DNA of 64,000 nt from JAHECQ01 sp963775125 (lineage in GTDB: Bacteria > Actinomycetota > Acidimicrobiia > Acidimicrobiales > SZUA-35), in assembly GCA_963775125.1 (NCBI GenBank), contig CAVZHQ010000002.1, positions 806,001-870,000 on the forward strand, written 5' to 3'. This document shows positions 44,418 through 53,580 of this stretch, in pieces (within the stretch, counting starts at the first letter, position 1; every line of letters starts with the position of its first letter). Below the pieces are notes generated by a model. It was not told the DNA's origin. It was given only the letters and a program-made list of their open reading frames with translations, and did no database searches. The position numbers were made by a program, and so were the translations under genes.

Positions 44418-44653
44418 CAGATCTTCACCCCTTGGCGACGCATGTCGGCCACGACAGCCTCGATGCCCTTCTTGTTGATGGTCTTGATGCCCTTGGCACT
44501 GACCGTGAGCTTGATCCAGCGCTTCTCGCTCGGAAGCCAGAACCGCTGGTGTTGGATATTCGGATCCCACCGGCGCTTGGTGACACGGTGGGAGTGGGAG
44601 ATGCTGTTGCCGAAGCTGGGCTTGCGGCCGGTGACCTGACAGACCATCGACAT
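44417..44653 (-). CDS. rpmB: 50S ribosomal protein bL28
   Basis: A 78-residue bL28: MSMVCQVTGRKPSFGN at the start, then SHRVTKRRWDPNIQ and a helix ending VVADMRRQGVKI. I choose ATG 44653 over TTG 44665, as GAGG stands a little upstream and the start fits the family. Only one Cys is in the N-terminus, so it lacks the full zinc knuckle. It is the first gene of the rpmB-rpmG pair. Confidence 0.95.
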   Translation of the reverse strand: MSMVCQVTGRKPSFGNSISHSHRVTKRRWDPNIQHQRFWLPSEKRWIKLTVSAKGIKTINKKGIEAVVADMRRQGVKI

Positions 44654-44910
44654 GGCGGACCTCAATACTGACTCGAATTGACTGGCAAAGGGTAGCGGGG
44701 GGAGATCGAATCGCCACCTCGGCCACGGAGGTCGGGGTTCCGTGGGCCCGATGCAGGTTGTAATGGACCGGTCGACCCACTAGGCATGACAAACGTATTT
44801 CACTACGGTGACGGCCGTTGTCATGAACGAAGGTTCGAGATGACTCAAGGTCGAGGCCCCTATCGGTCGAAAACCCCGTCGTCGGTGATCATCGTCTGAA
44901 GAGGTATTGC

Positions 44911-46161
44911 ATGTTTGTTGCCGCGCACAGGATCCGACTCGGATCAGTGAGTCGAATGGTTCGTGTGGGGGTCGTCGTTCTCGGTCTCCTCTCGTCGCTC
45001 CTGGTGGCGGTGGCACCGAGCCCGGCAACCGCAGCGGAGATCAGGCCGATCACCTTCCCGGTCCATCCCGACTTCCGGACACAGGTGAACTGGACGGACA
45101 CCTTCGGCGCTCCGCGGTCCGGCGGGCGCGTGCACATCGGTGTCGACATCATGGGCCCGAAGATGGTGCCGCTCGTGGCGGCAGTCGACGGCACGGTCAC
45201 CTGGCTTCGCCACGACAGTGGTCGGGGCAACAATCTCGAGATCACCGACGCCCAGGGTTGGCTGTACCACTACGTCCACATCAACAACGACACACCAGGC
45301 ACTGACGACGGTGCGAATCCGTACGAGTTTGCCTTCGCCCCCGGTCTCCAGGCGGGTTCGTCGGTTCGAGCGGGGCAGGTGATTGCCTTCCTCGGCGACT
45401 CCGGCAACGCAGAGAGCACGGGATCGCATCTGCACTTCGAGATCACCCGGCCGGATGGAACCTCGCTGAACCCGACGGCCAGCGTCGACGACGCTGCTGC
45501 CCGTTTGGCCCAGATGCCGCCGTTGACCGCGGCCCAGATCCGGCCGTATCCCTCGTCGAACGATCTCGTGCTCGATGTCTTCACCACGCTGACCGGCAAG
45601 CCGGCGTCGTCGGCTGAGGCGATTGCGTTCGCCCGCGTCGTATCGGAGCAGGGTTTGGCTGCGGCGCTCGCTCCGCACATCGATTCGGCTTCGCACGCAG
45701 CCTCGATCGATCGCTTGTACGTGGCGTTCTTTCTCCGAGCCCCGGATTTCGGCGGGTATCAGTACTGGATCGCCCGGCACGACCTGGACATACGTCAGAT
45801 CGCCGATCATTTCGCTGGGTCACCTGAGTATCAGGCCCGGTACGGCGGCCTCGATTTCAGTCTGTTCCTCGATCAGCTCTACCGCGACGTCCTGGGTCGG
45901 GCTCCTGACGAAGCGGGCAAGGCCTACTGGTTGGCGCGACTTGCCGACCCCCAGGACGAGGTGACGAAGGGAACCATCGTCGCCTTCTTCACCGACTCGA
46001 TCGAGCTCCGTCAGATTGCGTCCTTGCGGAGCGAAATCGTTGCGGTCACCGCGCTGTTCCACGACCGGATGCCGACGCAGACCGAGATCGACGCCTGGGC
46101 CGCGCTCCGAGCCACCACGACGCTGCCCGCGGCGCTCCAGACCCTCTATCTCGCGGGCTGA
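44911..46161 (+). CDS. Secreted M23 endopeptidase with DUF4214 domain
   Basis: A 416-residue protein. A signal peptide or anchor is at residues 15-42 (VRVGVVVLGLLSSLLVAVAPSPATA). A LytM/M23 peptidase domain has the zinc motifs HIGVD near 76 and HLHFEI near 176. The second half is a DUF4214 domain (about 265-400, with RLYVAFFLRAPDFGGYQYW and DQLYRDVLGRAPDEAGKAYW). M23 enzymes cut peptidoglycan crosslinks. DUF4214 is common in surface and glycan-associated proteins. The start ATG 44911 is first in frame; ATG 44956 would also leave a good signal peptide. Confidence 0.85.
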   Translation: MFVAAHRIRLGSVSRMVRVGVVVLGLLSSLLVAVAPSPATAAEIRPITFPVHPDFRTQVNWTDTFGAPRSGGRVHIGVDIMGPKMVPLVAAVDGTVTWLRHDSGRGNNLEITDAQGWLYHYVHINNDTPGTDDGANPYEFAFAPGLQAGSSVRAGQVIAFLGDSGNAESTGSHLHFEITRPDGTSLNPTASVDDAAARLAQMPPLTAAQIRPYPSSNDLVLDVFTTLTGKPASSAEAIAFARVVSEQGLAAALAPHIDSASHAASIDRLYVAFFLRAPDFGGYQYWIARHDLDIRQIADHFAGSPEYQARYGGLDFSLFLDQLYRDVLGRAPDEAGKAYWLARLADPQDEVTKGTIVAFFTDSIELRQIASLRSEIVAVTALFHDRMPTQTEIDAWAALRATTTLPAALQTLYLAG

Positions 46162-46183
46162 CCTGACCGGTCTCGGGCCTCAT

Positions 46184-46290
46184 CTGCAAGCCCGGCACCC
46201 ACTGACCCCCGTTCTGCAAGCCCGGCCTCACCTGTGGGTGGGTCTGGGGCTTGCAGTAGGGGGCTGAGGTGCGGTGAGCTTGCAGAACGG
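46184..46290. repeat. Nested inverted repeat between convergent genes
   Basis: CTGCAAGC occurs at 46184-46191 and 46214-46221. Its inverse GCTTGCAG occurs at 46249-46256 and 46278-46285. The outer pair extends to CCGTTCTGCAAGC (46209-46221) and GCTTGCAGAACGG (46278-46290). The array lies between the endopeptidase and aminotransferase genes, which converge here. It probably acts as a bidirectional terminator. Confidence 0.6.
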
Positions 46291-46329
46291 TCGGGCCGGC
46301 GCAGGATCGTCGGTCGAGATGCCGCAACG

Positions 46330-47646
46330 TCAGTGGAGCGAACGAACCGAGGTGGCCCAGCTGTCGACGAACGCGCAGAACCGGTCGATCTGCGGTTCGG
46401 TCACCTCGATCGACAGGGCGATGAAGCCCCGTCGAGCGAAGTAGAAACCGTTGTCGATGGCGTCGAAGAAGAGCAGTTCACGCCATCGGTCGTCGGCGCC
46501 GGCGAGGTCGCGGGTGTTGCGAATCGGTTGACGGGTGCCGTGGATGTTGAGAAGCGAACCCCAGCCGGTGACCGAGAGCGAAAGGTCGTGTTGGGCGAAG
46601 ATGGCGGTCAGGCGGGCCCGCAGGACCTCTCCCCGCTGGTTCGTGCGGAGCAGGACCTCATCGGTCAGGACCTCGGTGAGCGTGGCAATGCCCGCGGCCA
46701 TGGTGAGGACGTTGTTGTTGAACGTGCCGGCGTGGCCCAACGGATGAGCCGAGTTCTGGTCGTAGACCGACATGATTGCTCGGTTCCCGCCGAAGGCCCC
46801 GAAGCTCATGCCACCCGCCAGATACTTCCCGAGGGTGGTCATGTCGGGCAGTACCCCGGTTGCCTGTTGTGCTCCTCCGGGCGAGAGTCGGCTGGTCATC
46901 ACTTCGTCGAAGATCAGGACGGTGCCGAACTCGGTGCACAGGTTTCGCAGCCGCGCCAGGAACTGGCCGTCGGCCACGATGCAGCCCGACGAGCCCTGCA
47001 TCGGCTCGATCAGCGCGCAGGCGAGATCGGGGTGCGCAGCGAAGGCGGCCTCCAACGCGTCGATGTCGTTGAAGGGAACGATGATGAAGTCGTGGGGCAC
47101 GTTCGCTTCTCGGTGGTCACCGAAGTAGAGGACCCCGCCGTGGTAGCCGCCCTCGAAGCCGAGCACTTTGCTCCGGCCGGTGTGGTGCTTGGCCGCGGCG
47201 ATCGCCAGCAGATTGGCCTCGGTGCCGCTGTTGGTGAAGCGGACCTGATCGATGGACGGGAACCGATCGACGATCAGCTGGGCAAAGGTGATCTCGTCCG
47301 GGTGCGTTGCGCCGAACGCCCAGCCGCGTTCGAGCGCGCTGGTGATGGCGGCACGGACCGGCTCAGGGGAGTGACCCAGGAATCCGGCGGTGTAGTTGCC
47401 CAGGAGGTCGACGTAGTGATGGCCGTCGGCGTCGACGATCTCGGAGCCCGAAGCGTGGGTGACCCGAAAGGGGAACGGGTCGAAATGCAGGACCGTTCGC
47501 GTGTTGCCGCCGGGGAACACCTCGGCTGCCCGCTGCGCCAGGGATCGGCTGATCGGCCGGACGTCGGTGTAGTGGTCTCGGGCAGAGGCGAGCCGTTGGT
47601 CGAGGCTCAGTTGCAGCTTGGGATGCGCTTGTTGATCGAGGCTCAT
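46330..47646 (-). CDS. Class III aminotransferase, glutamate-1-semialdehyde aminomutase-like
   Basis: A 438-residue PLP enzyme. Family signs include AEVFPGGNTRTV, FTNSGTEANLLAI near residue 140, the LIFDEVMTSR Asp segment near 245 and the PLP-lysine region TLGKYLAGGMSFGAFGG near 270. The closest type is GSA-aminomutase-like, but the substrate may differ. Its start overlaps the stop of the HyuAB-like gene (ATGA), so these two are an operon. It is likely part of a catabolic pathway for an amide or lactam. Confidence 0.85.
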   Translation of the reverse strand: MSLDQQAHPKLQLSLDQRLASARDHYTDVRPISRSLAQRAAEVFPGGNTRTVLHFDPFPFRVTHASGSEIVDADGHHYVDLLGNYTAGFLGHSPEPVRAAITSALERGWAFGATHPDEITFAQLIVDRFPSIDQVRFTNSGTEANLLAIAAAKHHTGRSKVLGFEGGYHGGVLYFGDHREANVPHDFIIVPFNDIDALEAAFAAHPDLACALIEPMQGSSGCIVADGQFLARLRNLCTEFGTVLIFDEVMTSRLSPGGAQQATGVLPDMTTLGKYLAGGMSFGAFGGNRAIMSVYDQNSAHPLGHAGTFNNNVLTMAAGIATLTEVLTDEVLLRTNQRGEVLRARLTAIFAQHDLSLSVTGWGSLLNIHGTRQPIRNTRDLAGADDRWRELLFFDAIDNGFYFARRGFIALSIEVTEPQIDRFCAFVDSWATSVRSLH

Positions 47647-50600
47647 TCGGTCACCAGTCCGGTCAGTCGTTCCTGTTCGAGTACTTCGGGATCGCGGTCG
47701 GCCGGTTGGCCGAATCCGCCGCCGCCGGGAAAGGCCATGAGCAGGCGGTCATGGCCCGGGATCTCGGTGCGCCCGAGCGGCCTCACCGCAACCCCGGACG
47801 CCAACGAGAGGTGGCCGGTGGCGCCAGGCTTTCCGCCATTGCGGCCACGGGCGGGATGCTTGGTCCGCTCGTAGGTTGCGCTGATGGAGAAGGGCGATCC
47901 CTCGCGGTTGGCGATGTCGATGAGCTGCCCGTGACCGCCCCGGAATCGTCCCGCGCCGCCCGAGTCCGGACGGAGCTCCTTGCGCCAGAAGACGATGGGG
48001 CTGATGGCTTCGTTGATCTCGACGGGCATGTTCCGGACTCCGCTGGGGAACGCGGTAGCTGAAAGCCCGTCGGCGTTCGGGCGGGCGCCCGCACCGCCGC
48101 TGTGGAAGCTCATGATCACGTAGCGTTCACCGTCGGCCCAGTGCCCGTCGATGAGGATGTTCCACAGCGATGACGTGCCCTCGGCCGGCACCCGGTCGGG
48201 AAGAATCTGGGCCAGGCATCCGAACGCGGTGTCCGGCAGCATCTGACCGACGACGTGGCGGACGTTCACCGGTGCGGGGAACGGCGCATTGAGGATGCTG
48301 CCCTCGGGAGCTGTGACGTTGATGACGCCCAGCGAACCGGCGTTGTTCGGCACGTCGGGTCCGATGATGCACCGAACGCCGAAGGAGGTGTAGGCGTGGG
48401 TGTACGCCATGGGCACATTGATGCCCCAACTCGATTGGGGCGAGGTACCGGTGAAATCGACGTGGATGCGTGATCCGTCGATCCGTAGTTCGGCAACCAG
48501 GTCGAGCGGCTCGTCGACGCCGTCGATTCGCATCGTGTTGGTCCAGCGACCATCCGGGAGTTCTGCGATCAGCCGTTCCATCGCTTCGCAGGACCGGCCG
48601 ATGACGTGGTCGGCCAGAGCGTCAAGGCGCTGAAGCCCGAACTCGTCCATCATCTGGATGAGCCGCAGCGCGCCGCGGTCGTTGCAGGCCGCAAGCGAGT
48701 GGACGTCGCCATCGACCATGTCGGGAGCGCGGCTGTTGGCTCGGATGATCTTGAGGACGTTGACGTCGAGGACCCCGTCCTTGGCCAACTGCAGGAGCGG
48801 GAGATAGAGGCCCTCGTGAAAGACCTCTCGACCTTCCATGCTGAATCCGACGCCACCGACGTCGACCACGTGACTGGTACAGGCGAACAGCGCGATGACG
48901 CCGTCCGAAGGACGTTCGGGGTGGAACACCGGGGTGACGACGACGAAGTCGTACAGATGGCCGGTCCCCTTCCAGGGATCGTTGGTGAGGAACACGTCGC
49001 CCGGGCGCATGGTGTCGATCGGGAACTCGTCGAGGAAGTGGATGACCGATGCGGCCATCGAGTTCACGTGCCCAGGAGTGCCCGTGACCGATTGGGCCAG
49101 CATGCGACCCTCGGGGTCGAAGACACCCGCCGAGAGGTCACCCGCTTCGCGGGTCGAGGTGGAGAAAGCGGCGCGCATGAGCACCTGGGCCTGTTCCTCG
49201 ACGATGGCGATGAGGCGGCTCCACATGACCTGGAATTCGATGAGGTCGCCGCGTTGGACCTCGGCAACGCTGCGCGTGCGTACTCGCTCCAGCAGGAGGT
49301 AGCCGCGCCCATCGACTCGAGCGCTGAACCCCGGCCCGACAACGGTGGTCGTCTGGTCCTCGATCAGCAGCGCCGGCCCACTGACGTGGTGCCCTGGCTG
49401 GAGGGTGGATCTGGGTATGACGGCGAACGACAACCATCCGTCGGTCGGGTCGAGGACCTGACGAAAATCGGTCGCTTCGAACGGCAACGGAAGAGGCTCG
49501 GGCAAGCGGACGGGAGGCGCAGCCAGGGTGCTCACTCGAAGTCGCCACGTCAGCACTTCGGCGACCATGCCGGGAATCAGCCGGGTGTAGTGACCGCGGT
49601 AGGCCTCGTCGAAGGCGGCCAGGAGCAAGGCTTCGTCGCCTCGGGAGAAATCGTCGACCGGCACGGCGACATCGATTTCGTGGCCTTGGCCGCGATACCG
49701 CATCGAGGCGTAGAGCACTTCTTCGGTAGGTGTGCCAGGCTCCGTGGCTGCGTTCACCACACCCCGAGCCTCGGCGCGGAGCTCGTCGATCACCCGGTTG
49801 ACCGAGTCGTGATCGAAGCGGTCGAGGCGCTGGTGAGCAGTCCGGACCACCTCGTAGGAAATCGGGGCCCTCAGGAAACCGATGGCCGAACCGACACCTG
49901 CTCCTGGTGGAACGATGACGGTGTCGAGACCGAGGCGATCGGCGAGTCGACATGCGTGAAGCGGTGCTGCGCCCCCGAAGGCGACCATCGACCCGCCGGC
50001 CAGATCACGGCCGCGCTCGACGGCGTGCGCCCGGGCTGCGTTGGCCATGTTCTCGGCAACGATCTCGCCGATGCCAACGATGGCGGCGTCGAGATCGACA
50101 CCGAGGGGATCGGCTACGCCGGCTTCCACGGCCTCGCGGGCTGCGGCGACATCGAGACCCATGGTGCCGCCGGCGAACCATTCGGGGGCGATGCGGCCTG
50201 CACCGATGTCGGCGTCGGTCACGGTTGGAGCGGTCCCCCCGCGTCCGTATCCGGCTGGCCCGGGCTCGCTTCCGGCCGATTCGGGCCCGACGCTGATGCG
50301 GCCCAGTTGGTCGACCGAGGCTATTGATCCTCCGCCAGCCCCGATCTCGACGAGATCGATGACCGGGATGCGCAAGGGCAGACCGCTGCCCTTCAGGAAC
50401 CGGTAGACCCGCGCCACTTCGAACTCTCGGGAGGTCGCAGGTCTGCCCTCGGTGAGGAGACAAAGCTTGGCCGTGGTGCCGCCCATGTCGAAGGAGAGAA
50501 GATTGTCGATACCGAGTTCTGCGGCCACTTGGGCCGCAAGGAGTGCGCCGCCTGCAGGTCCGCTCTCGATCAGCCCGACGGGCGCTCGCACCGCTGTCTC

Positions 50601-51356
50601 GAGCGTGCAGAGCCCGCCGTTACTGAGCATGAGGAGCAAAGGAGCCACGACGCCCAGTTTCTCCAGCCGCTGCTCGAGGTCGGTGAGATAGGTCGCCATC
50701 AACGGTTGGACATAGGCGTTGGCGGTCGCGGTCGACAGCCGCTCGTACTCCCGAATCTCTGGACAGATCTCAGAGGACAAGGTGAACGAGAGGTGGGGAA
50801 GTCGGTCGCGGAGGAGCGCCGCGGCGCGACGTTCGTGCCCGGGATTCACATAGCTGTGCAGGAAGCCAATGGCGACGCTTTGTACGTCGGCCTGTTCGAG
50901 CAGGGGAACGAGGTCGAGCACGGCCTGCTCGTCGAGTTCGAGCAGGACCGTGCCGTCGGCCGCTGAACGTTCGGGTACGGGCAGGCACAGGTGCCGAGGC
51001 ACCAGCGGGTCGGGCCGCTGCATGAAGAGGTCGTACTGCTCGAAGCGGTTCTCGTGAGCCATGGCAATGGAGTCACGAAAGCCCTCGGTCACCAGCAGAG
51101 CGGTCGTTGCCCCGCGTCGTTCGATCAGGGCGTTCGTTGCCAAGGTCGTGCCGTGGATGACCAGTTCGATTGCCGACGGTTCGATCGACGAGGCGGCCAG
51201 GATTTCCTGCACACCCTCGATGACCCCTTTTGCGGGGGCGTGGTGAGTGGTCAGAACTTTGGTGCTGAACAACCTGCCGCTGGGGGTCTCATCTTCGACT
51301 TCGAGCACGACATCGGTGAAGGTTCCCCCAATGTCAGCGGCCAGGCGAATGGTCAT
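47643..51356 (-). CDS. Fused hydantoinase/5-oxoprolinase (HyuA-HyuB type)
   Basis: A 1237-residue ATP-dependent hydrolase of five-membered lactams. The N-terminal HyuA half begins MTIRLAADIGGTFTDVVLE and has LSFDMGGTTAKLCLL near 300 and AFGGAAPLHA near 465. The HyuB half starts near VQRGDLIEFQVMWSRL (about 700) and has TREAGDLSAGVFD and GHVNSMAAS. This fused size is like eukaryotic-type 5-oxoprolinase. I start it at ATG 51356. It is coupled to the aminotransferase downstream. Confidence 0.9.
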   Translation of the reverse strand: MTIRLAADIGGTFTDVVLEVEDETPSGRLFSTKVLTTHHAPAKGVIEGVQEILAASSIEPSAIELVIHGTTLATNALIERRGATTALLVTEGFRDSIAMAHENRFEQYDLFMQRPDPLVPRHLCLPVPERSAADGTVLLELDEQAVLDLVPLLEQADVQSVAIGFLHSYVNPGHERRAAALLRDRLPHLSFTLSSEICPEIREYERLSTATANAYVQPLMATYLTDLEQRLEKLGVVAPLLLMLSNGGLCTLETAVRAPVGLIESGPAGGALLAAQVAAELGIDNLLSFDMGGTTAKLCLLTEGRPATSREFEVARVYRFLKGSGLPLRIPVIDLVEIGAGGGSIASVDQLGRISVGPESAGSEPGPAGYGRGGTAPTVTDADIGAGRIAPEWFAGGTMGLDVAAAREAVEAGVADPLGVDLDAAIVGIGEIVAENMANAARAHAVERGRDLAGGSMVAFGGAAPLHACRLADRLGLDTVIVPPGAGVGSAIGFLRAPISYEVVRTAHQRLDRFDHDSVNRVIDELRAEARGVVNAATEPGTPTEEVLYASMRYRGQGHEIDVAVPVDDFSRGDEALLLAAFDEAYRGHYTRLIPGMVAEVLTWRLRVSTLAAPPVRLPEPLPLPFEATDFRQVLDPTDGWLSFAVIPRSTLQPGHHVSGPALLIEDQTTTVVGPGFSARVDGRGYLLLERVRTRSVAEVQRGDLIEFQVMWSRLIAIVEEQAQVLMRAAFSTSTREAGDLSAGVFDPEGRMLAQSVTGTPGHVNSMAASVIHFLDEFPIDTMRPGDVFLTNDPWKGTGHLYDFVVVTPVFHPERPSDGVIALFACTSHVVDVGGVGFSMEGREVFHEGLYLPLLQLAKDGVLDVNVLKIIRANSRAPDMVDGDVHSLAACNDRGALRLIQMMDEFGLQRLDALADHVIGRSCEAMERLIAELPDGRWTNTMRIDGVDEPLDLVAELRIDGSRIHVDFTGTSPQSSWGINVPMAYTHAYTSFGVRCIIGPDVPNNAGSLGVINVTAPEGSILNAPFPAPVNVRHVVGQMLPDTAFGCLAQILPDRVPAEGTSSLWNILIDGHWADGERYVIMSFHSGGAGARPNADGLSATAFPSGVRNMPVEINEAISPIVFWRKELRPDSGGAGRFRGGHGQLIDIANREGSPFSISATYERTKHPARGRNGGKPGATGHLSLASGVAVRPLGRTEIPGHDRLLMAFPGGGGFGQPADRDPEVLEQERLTGLVTE

Positions 51357-51681
51357 GGTCAACGGTACCCCACCGAGCAAATGCGACGCCGACGACTCGA
51401 GCCCAACGAATCTCGGGGATCCCGTCAGTTCCTCTACTGACGGGCGCAGAGCGGTCGATGCTGGTGCAACAACAAGATGGGAGCGGTGGCCCGGGCAGGT
51501 GACGGAAACGTCGCAGGCCGCGCAGACCGGACCTCGCTCTATCCCTGGACACCCCGCTCGTGACGTCGGCCTTCGTCGTTCAGAGCGGGGTACCGGGGCT
51601 TTTCCGGCCCGAGTACTTCAGAACGAATCGTGCCATTCGTCTTCAGCACCTCCGCGATACTCGGGGAGTGGCTCGGAGGCA

Positions 51682-52062
51682 TCAGGCGGGGGAGGGGTCG
51701 GCGCGTTTCGCTGCCGATTGGCTGCGGACGCCGCTGATCTCGATGGAGCGGTCGGCTTGGAAGCCATGGCCGAGGTCGCGGCGCGTGGCTGCGGGTCGGG
51801 CGGTGGACGCCTCGCTGTCGTCGTCGGGGCCGTAGCCGTAGCACATGGCAATGCCATCGACGTCGAATGGGCGCCCGAGCGACGAGACGCTGAAGGTTCC
51901 CCAGTCACCCGATTTCTTCAGGACCGAGACGGTGCCGCCGGAGGCCAGTGCGGCTTCGAGCGTGGGGACTGGCGCCACGACGGCCCATTTGCCGGTCTTG
52001 GTCTTGCGGAACTGGGGCGGCGGGAGCGCTGAGTCGGTGGCCGAGTCGTTGGCGGTGGTCAC
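51682..52062 (-). CDS. Hypothetical protein
   Basis: A 126-residue protein with a soluble opening: QFRKTKTGKWAVVAPVPTL near 17-35, then GTVSVLKKSGDWGTFSVSSL and GYGPDDDSEA. After about residue 82 the sequence becomes Arg/Ala-rich. A neighbouring frame ending at 51618 reads EYRGGAEDEWHDSF, a more natural ending, so a one-base shift is possible. No family is recognised. Confidence 0.5.
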   Translation of the reverse strand: MTTANDSATDSALPPPQFRKTKTGKWAVVAPVPTLEAALASGGTVSVLKKSGDWGTFSVSSLGRPFDVDGIAMCYGYGPDDDSEASTARPAATRRDLGHGFQADRSIEISGVRSQSAAKRADPSPA

Positions 52063-52258
52063 GATGCGTACTCCAGTGCGGTGGGGGTGGACCGGACAGT
52101 TGACCCGATCGTAGTCAGCCGGCCCCGAGCGGCGGTCGCCGCACGAACGTTTTGACCTTCACGGCGCTCGTCGTGCGTGCCAACGGTGCGCTGTGGCGCG
52201 TCGGCCACGAAGCCATCGTCGACGACGCACCACACGTAGCGTCCGCCTTGCGGCAAGA

Positions 52259-52855
52259 TCAGGATGCTGTTGGGCTTCCGGCGATCACGTGGTTGCCGAG
52301 CACGTTGTCCGACAGCCGCTGATTGTTCTTGTCGAACAGAATCCAGAAGTGGTCGAGCCAGCAGGGAATCGCAAAGATCGCACTGACGATGAGGCGAATG
52401 ATGACGCCTCCGATCCCGAGCGGTTGCCCAGTCGTGGCGCTCACCAGCATGATGCCTTGCTTCGATTTTCCGAACGATTGACCCGTGGTGCCCTGCAGGT
52501 AGACCAGGTTGTAGATGACTCCGGCAAAGATGGCCAAGTACAGAATTCCGGCGACGAGGGCTCCCAGGACGTCAGATATCGAGCCGATGATGGCGATGAC
52601 GATCAGGGCGACCACGTACGCAGGGATCATGATTGCGACATCGATCAGGTAGGCGATGAGGCGCGGACCGATCTCGGCGTACTTCGACTGGCCGGACGAG
52701 GTCCCGAAACCGCCGAGACCGGTGGCGGCCGGAGACTGAGCGATTTGTTGTGGTCCACCCTGCCATTGGCTTCCGTCCCAGTAGCGCTGGGTGCCGGGGG
52801 GGTCGCCTTGCGCGTAGTACCAGCCAGGAGGCTGTGTCGGCGGTTGATCGGTCAT
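52259..52855 (-). CDS. RDD family membrane protein with DUF2510-like N-terminus
   Basis: A 198-residue protein. The N-terminus carries the short PPGWYYAQGDPPGTQRYWDG pattern of DUF2510. A Gly-rich linker precedes the RDD domain: ARLIAYLIDV-like GPRLIAYLIDVAIMIPAY near residue 63 and GQSFGKSKQGIMLV near 127. Three to four membrane spans are evident. RDD proteins are thought to move ions or small molecules; their role here is unknown. Divergent from the flavin enzyme gene. Confidence 0.85.
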   Translation of the reverse strand: MTDQPPTQPPGWYYAQGDPPGTQRYWDGSQWQGGPQQIAQSPAATGLGGFGTSSGQSKYAEIGPRLIAYLIDVAIMIPAYVVALIVIAIIGSISDVLGALVAGILYLAIFAGVIYNLVYLQGTTGQSFGKSKQGIMLVSATTGQPLGIGGVIIRLIVSAIFAIPCWLDHFWILFDKNNQRLSDNVLGNHVIAGSPTAS

Positions 52856-52945
52856 GGTTGCCTCCTAGGAATGCTGTCGGGACCGTACTACGCAAGTGAG
52901 CCCATCTCCAGGGTTGCGGGCCTCGGCGTGAACTACGGTTGCCGC

Positions 52946-53560
52946 ATGTCCGACGTCGTCACGTCCCTTGATCAACTTCACGCTCTCTACGCCGAACCGG
53001 TCGAGTCGTCGGTGCGCAAGGTGACCAACAGGTTGATCTCGTCCCAGGCCGCGTATGTCGAGGCGTCCCCGTTCGCCATCCTTGCCACCAATGGCCCTGA
53101 AGGGGTCGACTGTTCACCGCGGGGTGATGGTCCGGGCTTCGTTCGGATCGCCAGTCCGACGATGCTGCATCTGCCCGACCGTCGGGGAAACAATCGACTT
53201 GACTCGCTGCGAAACATCGTGCGGGACCCGACGGTCGCGCTGCTCTTCCTGGTCCCCGGCATCGGCACCACCCTCCGCGTCAACGGTCATGCGGTGCTGC
53301 GAACCGATGAGACTCTTTGCCGGTCGTTCGCCTTCGAGAACAAGGTCCCGGCGCTCGTGATCGAAGTGGCGATCGACGAGGTGTACACCCAGTGCCCCAA
53401 GGCACTGATTCGTTCGGGACTGTGGGATCCGAGCCGGTTCCTTGACGCCTCTGCATTGCCGTCGGCGGGAACGATGATGACCGAGATCACCGACGGGGAC
53501 TTCGATGGCGCCGCGTATGACGCCGCGTACCCGGCCCGCCTCCAGGAGACCCTGTACTGA
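52946..53560 (+). CDS. PPOX-class flavin-binding protein (pyridoxamine 5'-phosphate oxidase fold)
   Basis: A 204-residue protein with the split-barrel pattern: SPFAILATNGPEGVDCSPRGD near residue 41, LHLPDRRGNNRLDSLRNIV near 74, and GTTLRVNGHAVLRTD near 112. The C-terminal motif CPKALIRSGLW (near 155) is typical of the MSMEG_1061-like FMN/F420 group. It probably binds FMN. I choose ATG 52946; its upstream frame is noise from the opposite gene. Confidence 0.85.
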   Translation: MSDVVTSLDQLHALYAEPVESSVRKVTNRLISSQAAYVEASPFAILATNGPEGVDCSPRGDGPGFVRIASPTMLHLPDRRGNNRLDSLRNIVRDPTVALLFLVPGIGTTLRVNGHAVLRTDETLCRSFAFENKVPALVIEVAIDEVYTQCPKALIRSGLWDPSRFLDASALPSAGTMMTEITDGDFDGAAYDAAYPARLQETLY

Positions 53561-53580
53561 TCTTGCTGCTGACTCGATCG

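Noticed and set aside
44785..44823. Inverted repeat ATGACAA ... TTGTCAT upstream of rpmB
   Set aside because: The arms are only seven bases with about 25 bases between; not convincing as a Zur box or terminator.
44845..44873. A second FliA-like promoter upstream of the M23 endopeptidase
   Set aside because: TCAAGGTC and GTCGAAAA match the consensus only at five and six positions, and the spacer is 13; too weak to call.
48606..50327. A 573-residue plus-strand open frame inside the hydantoinase gene
   Set aside because: It is antisense to a clear HyuA-HyuB fusion and contains no domain.
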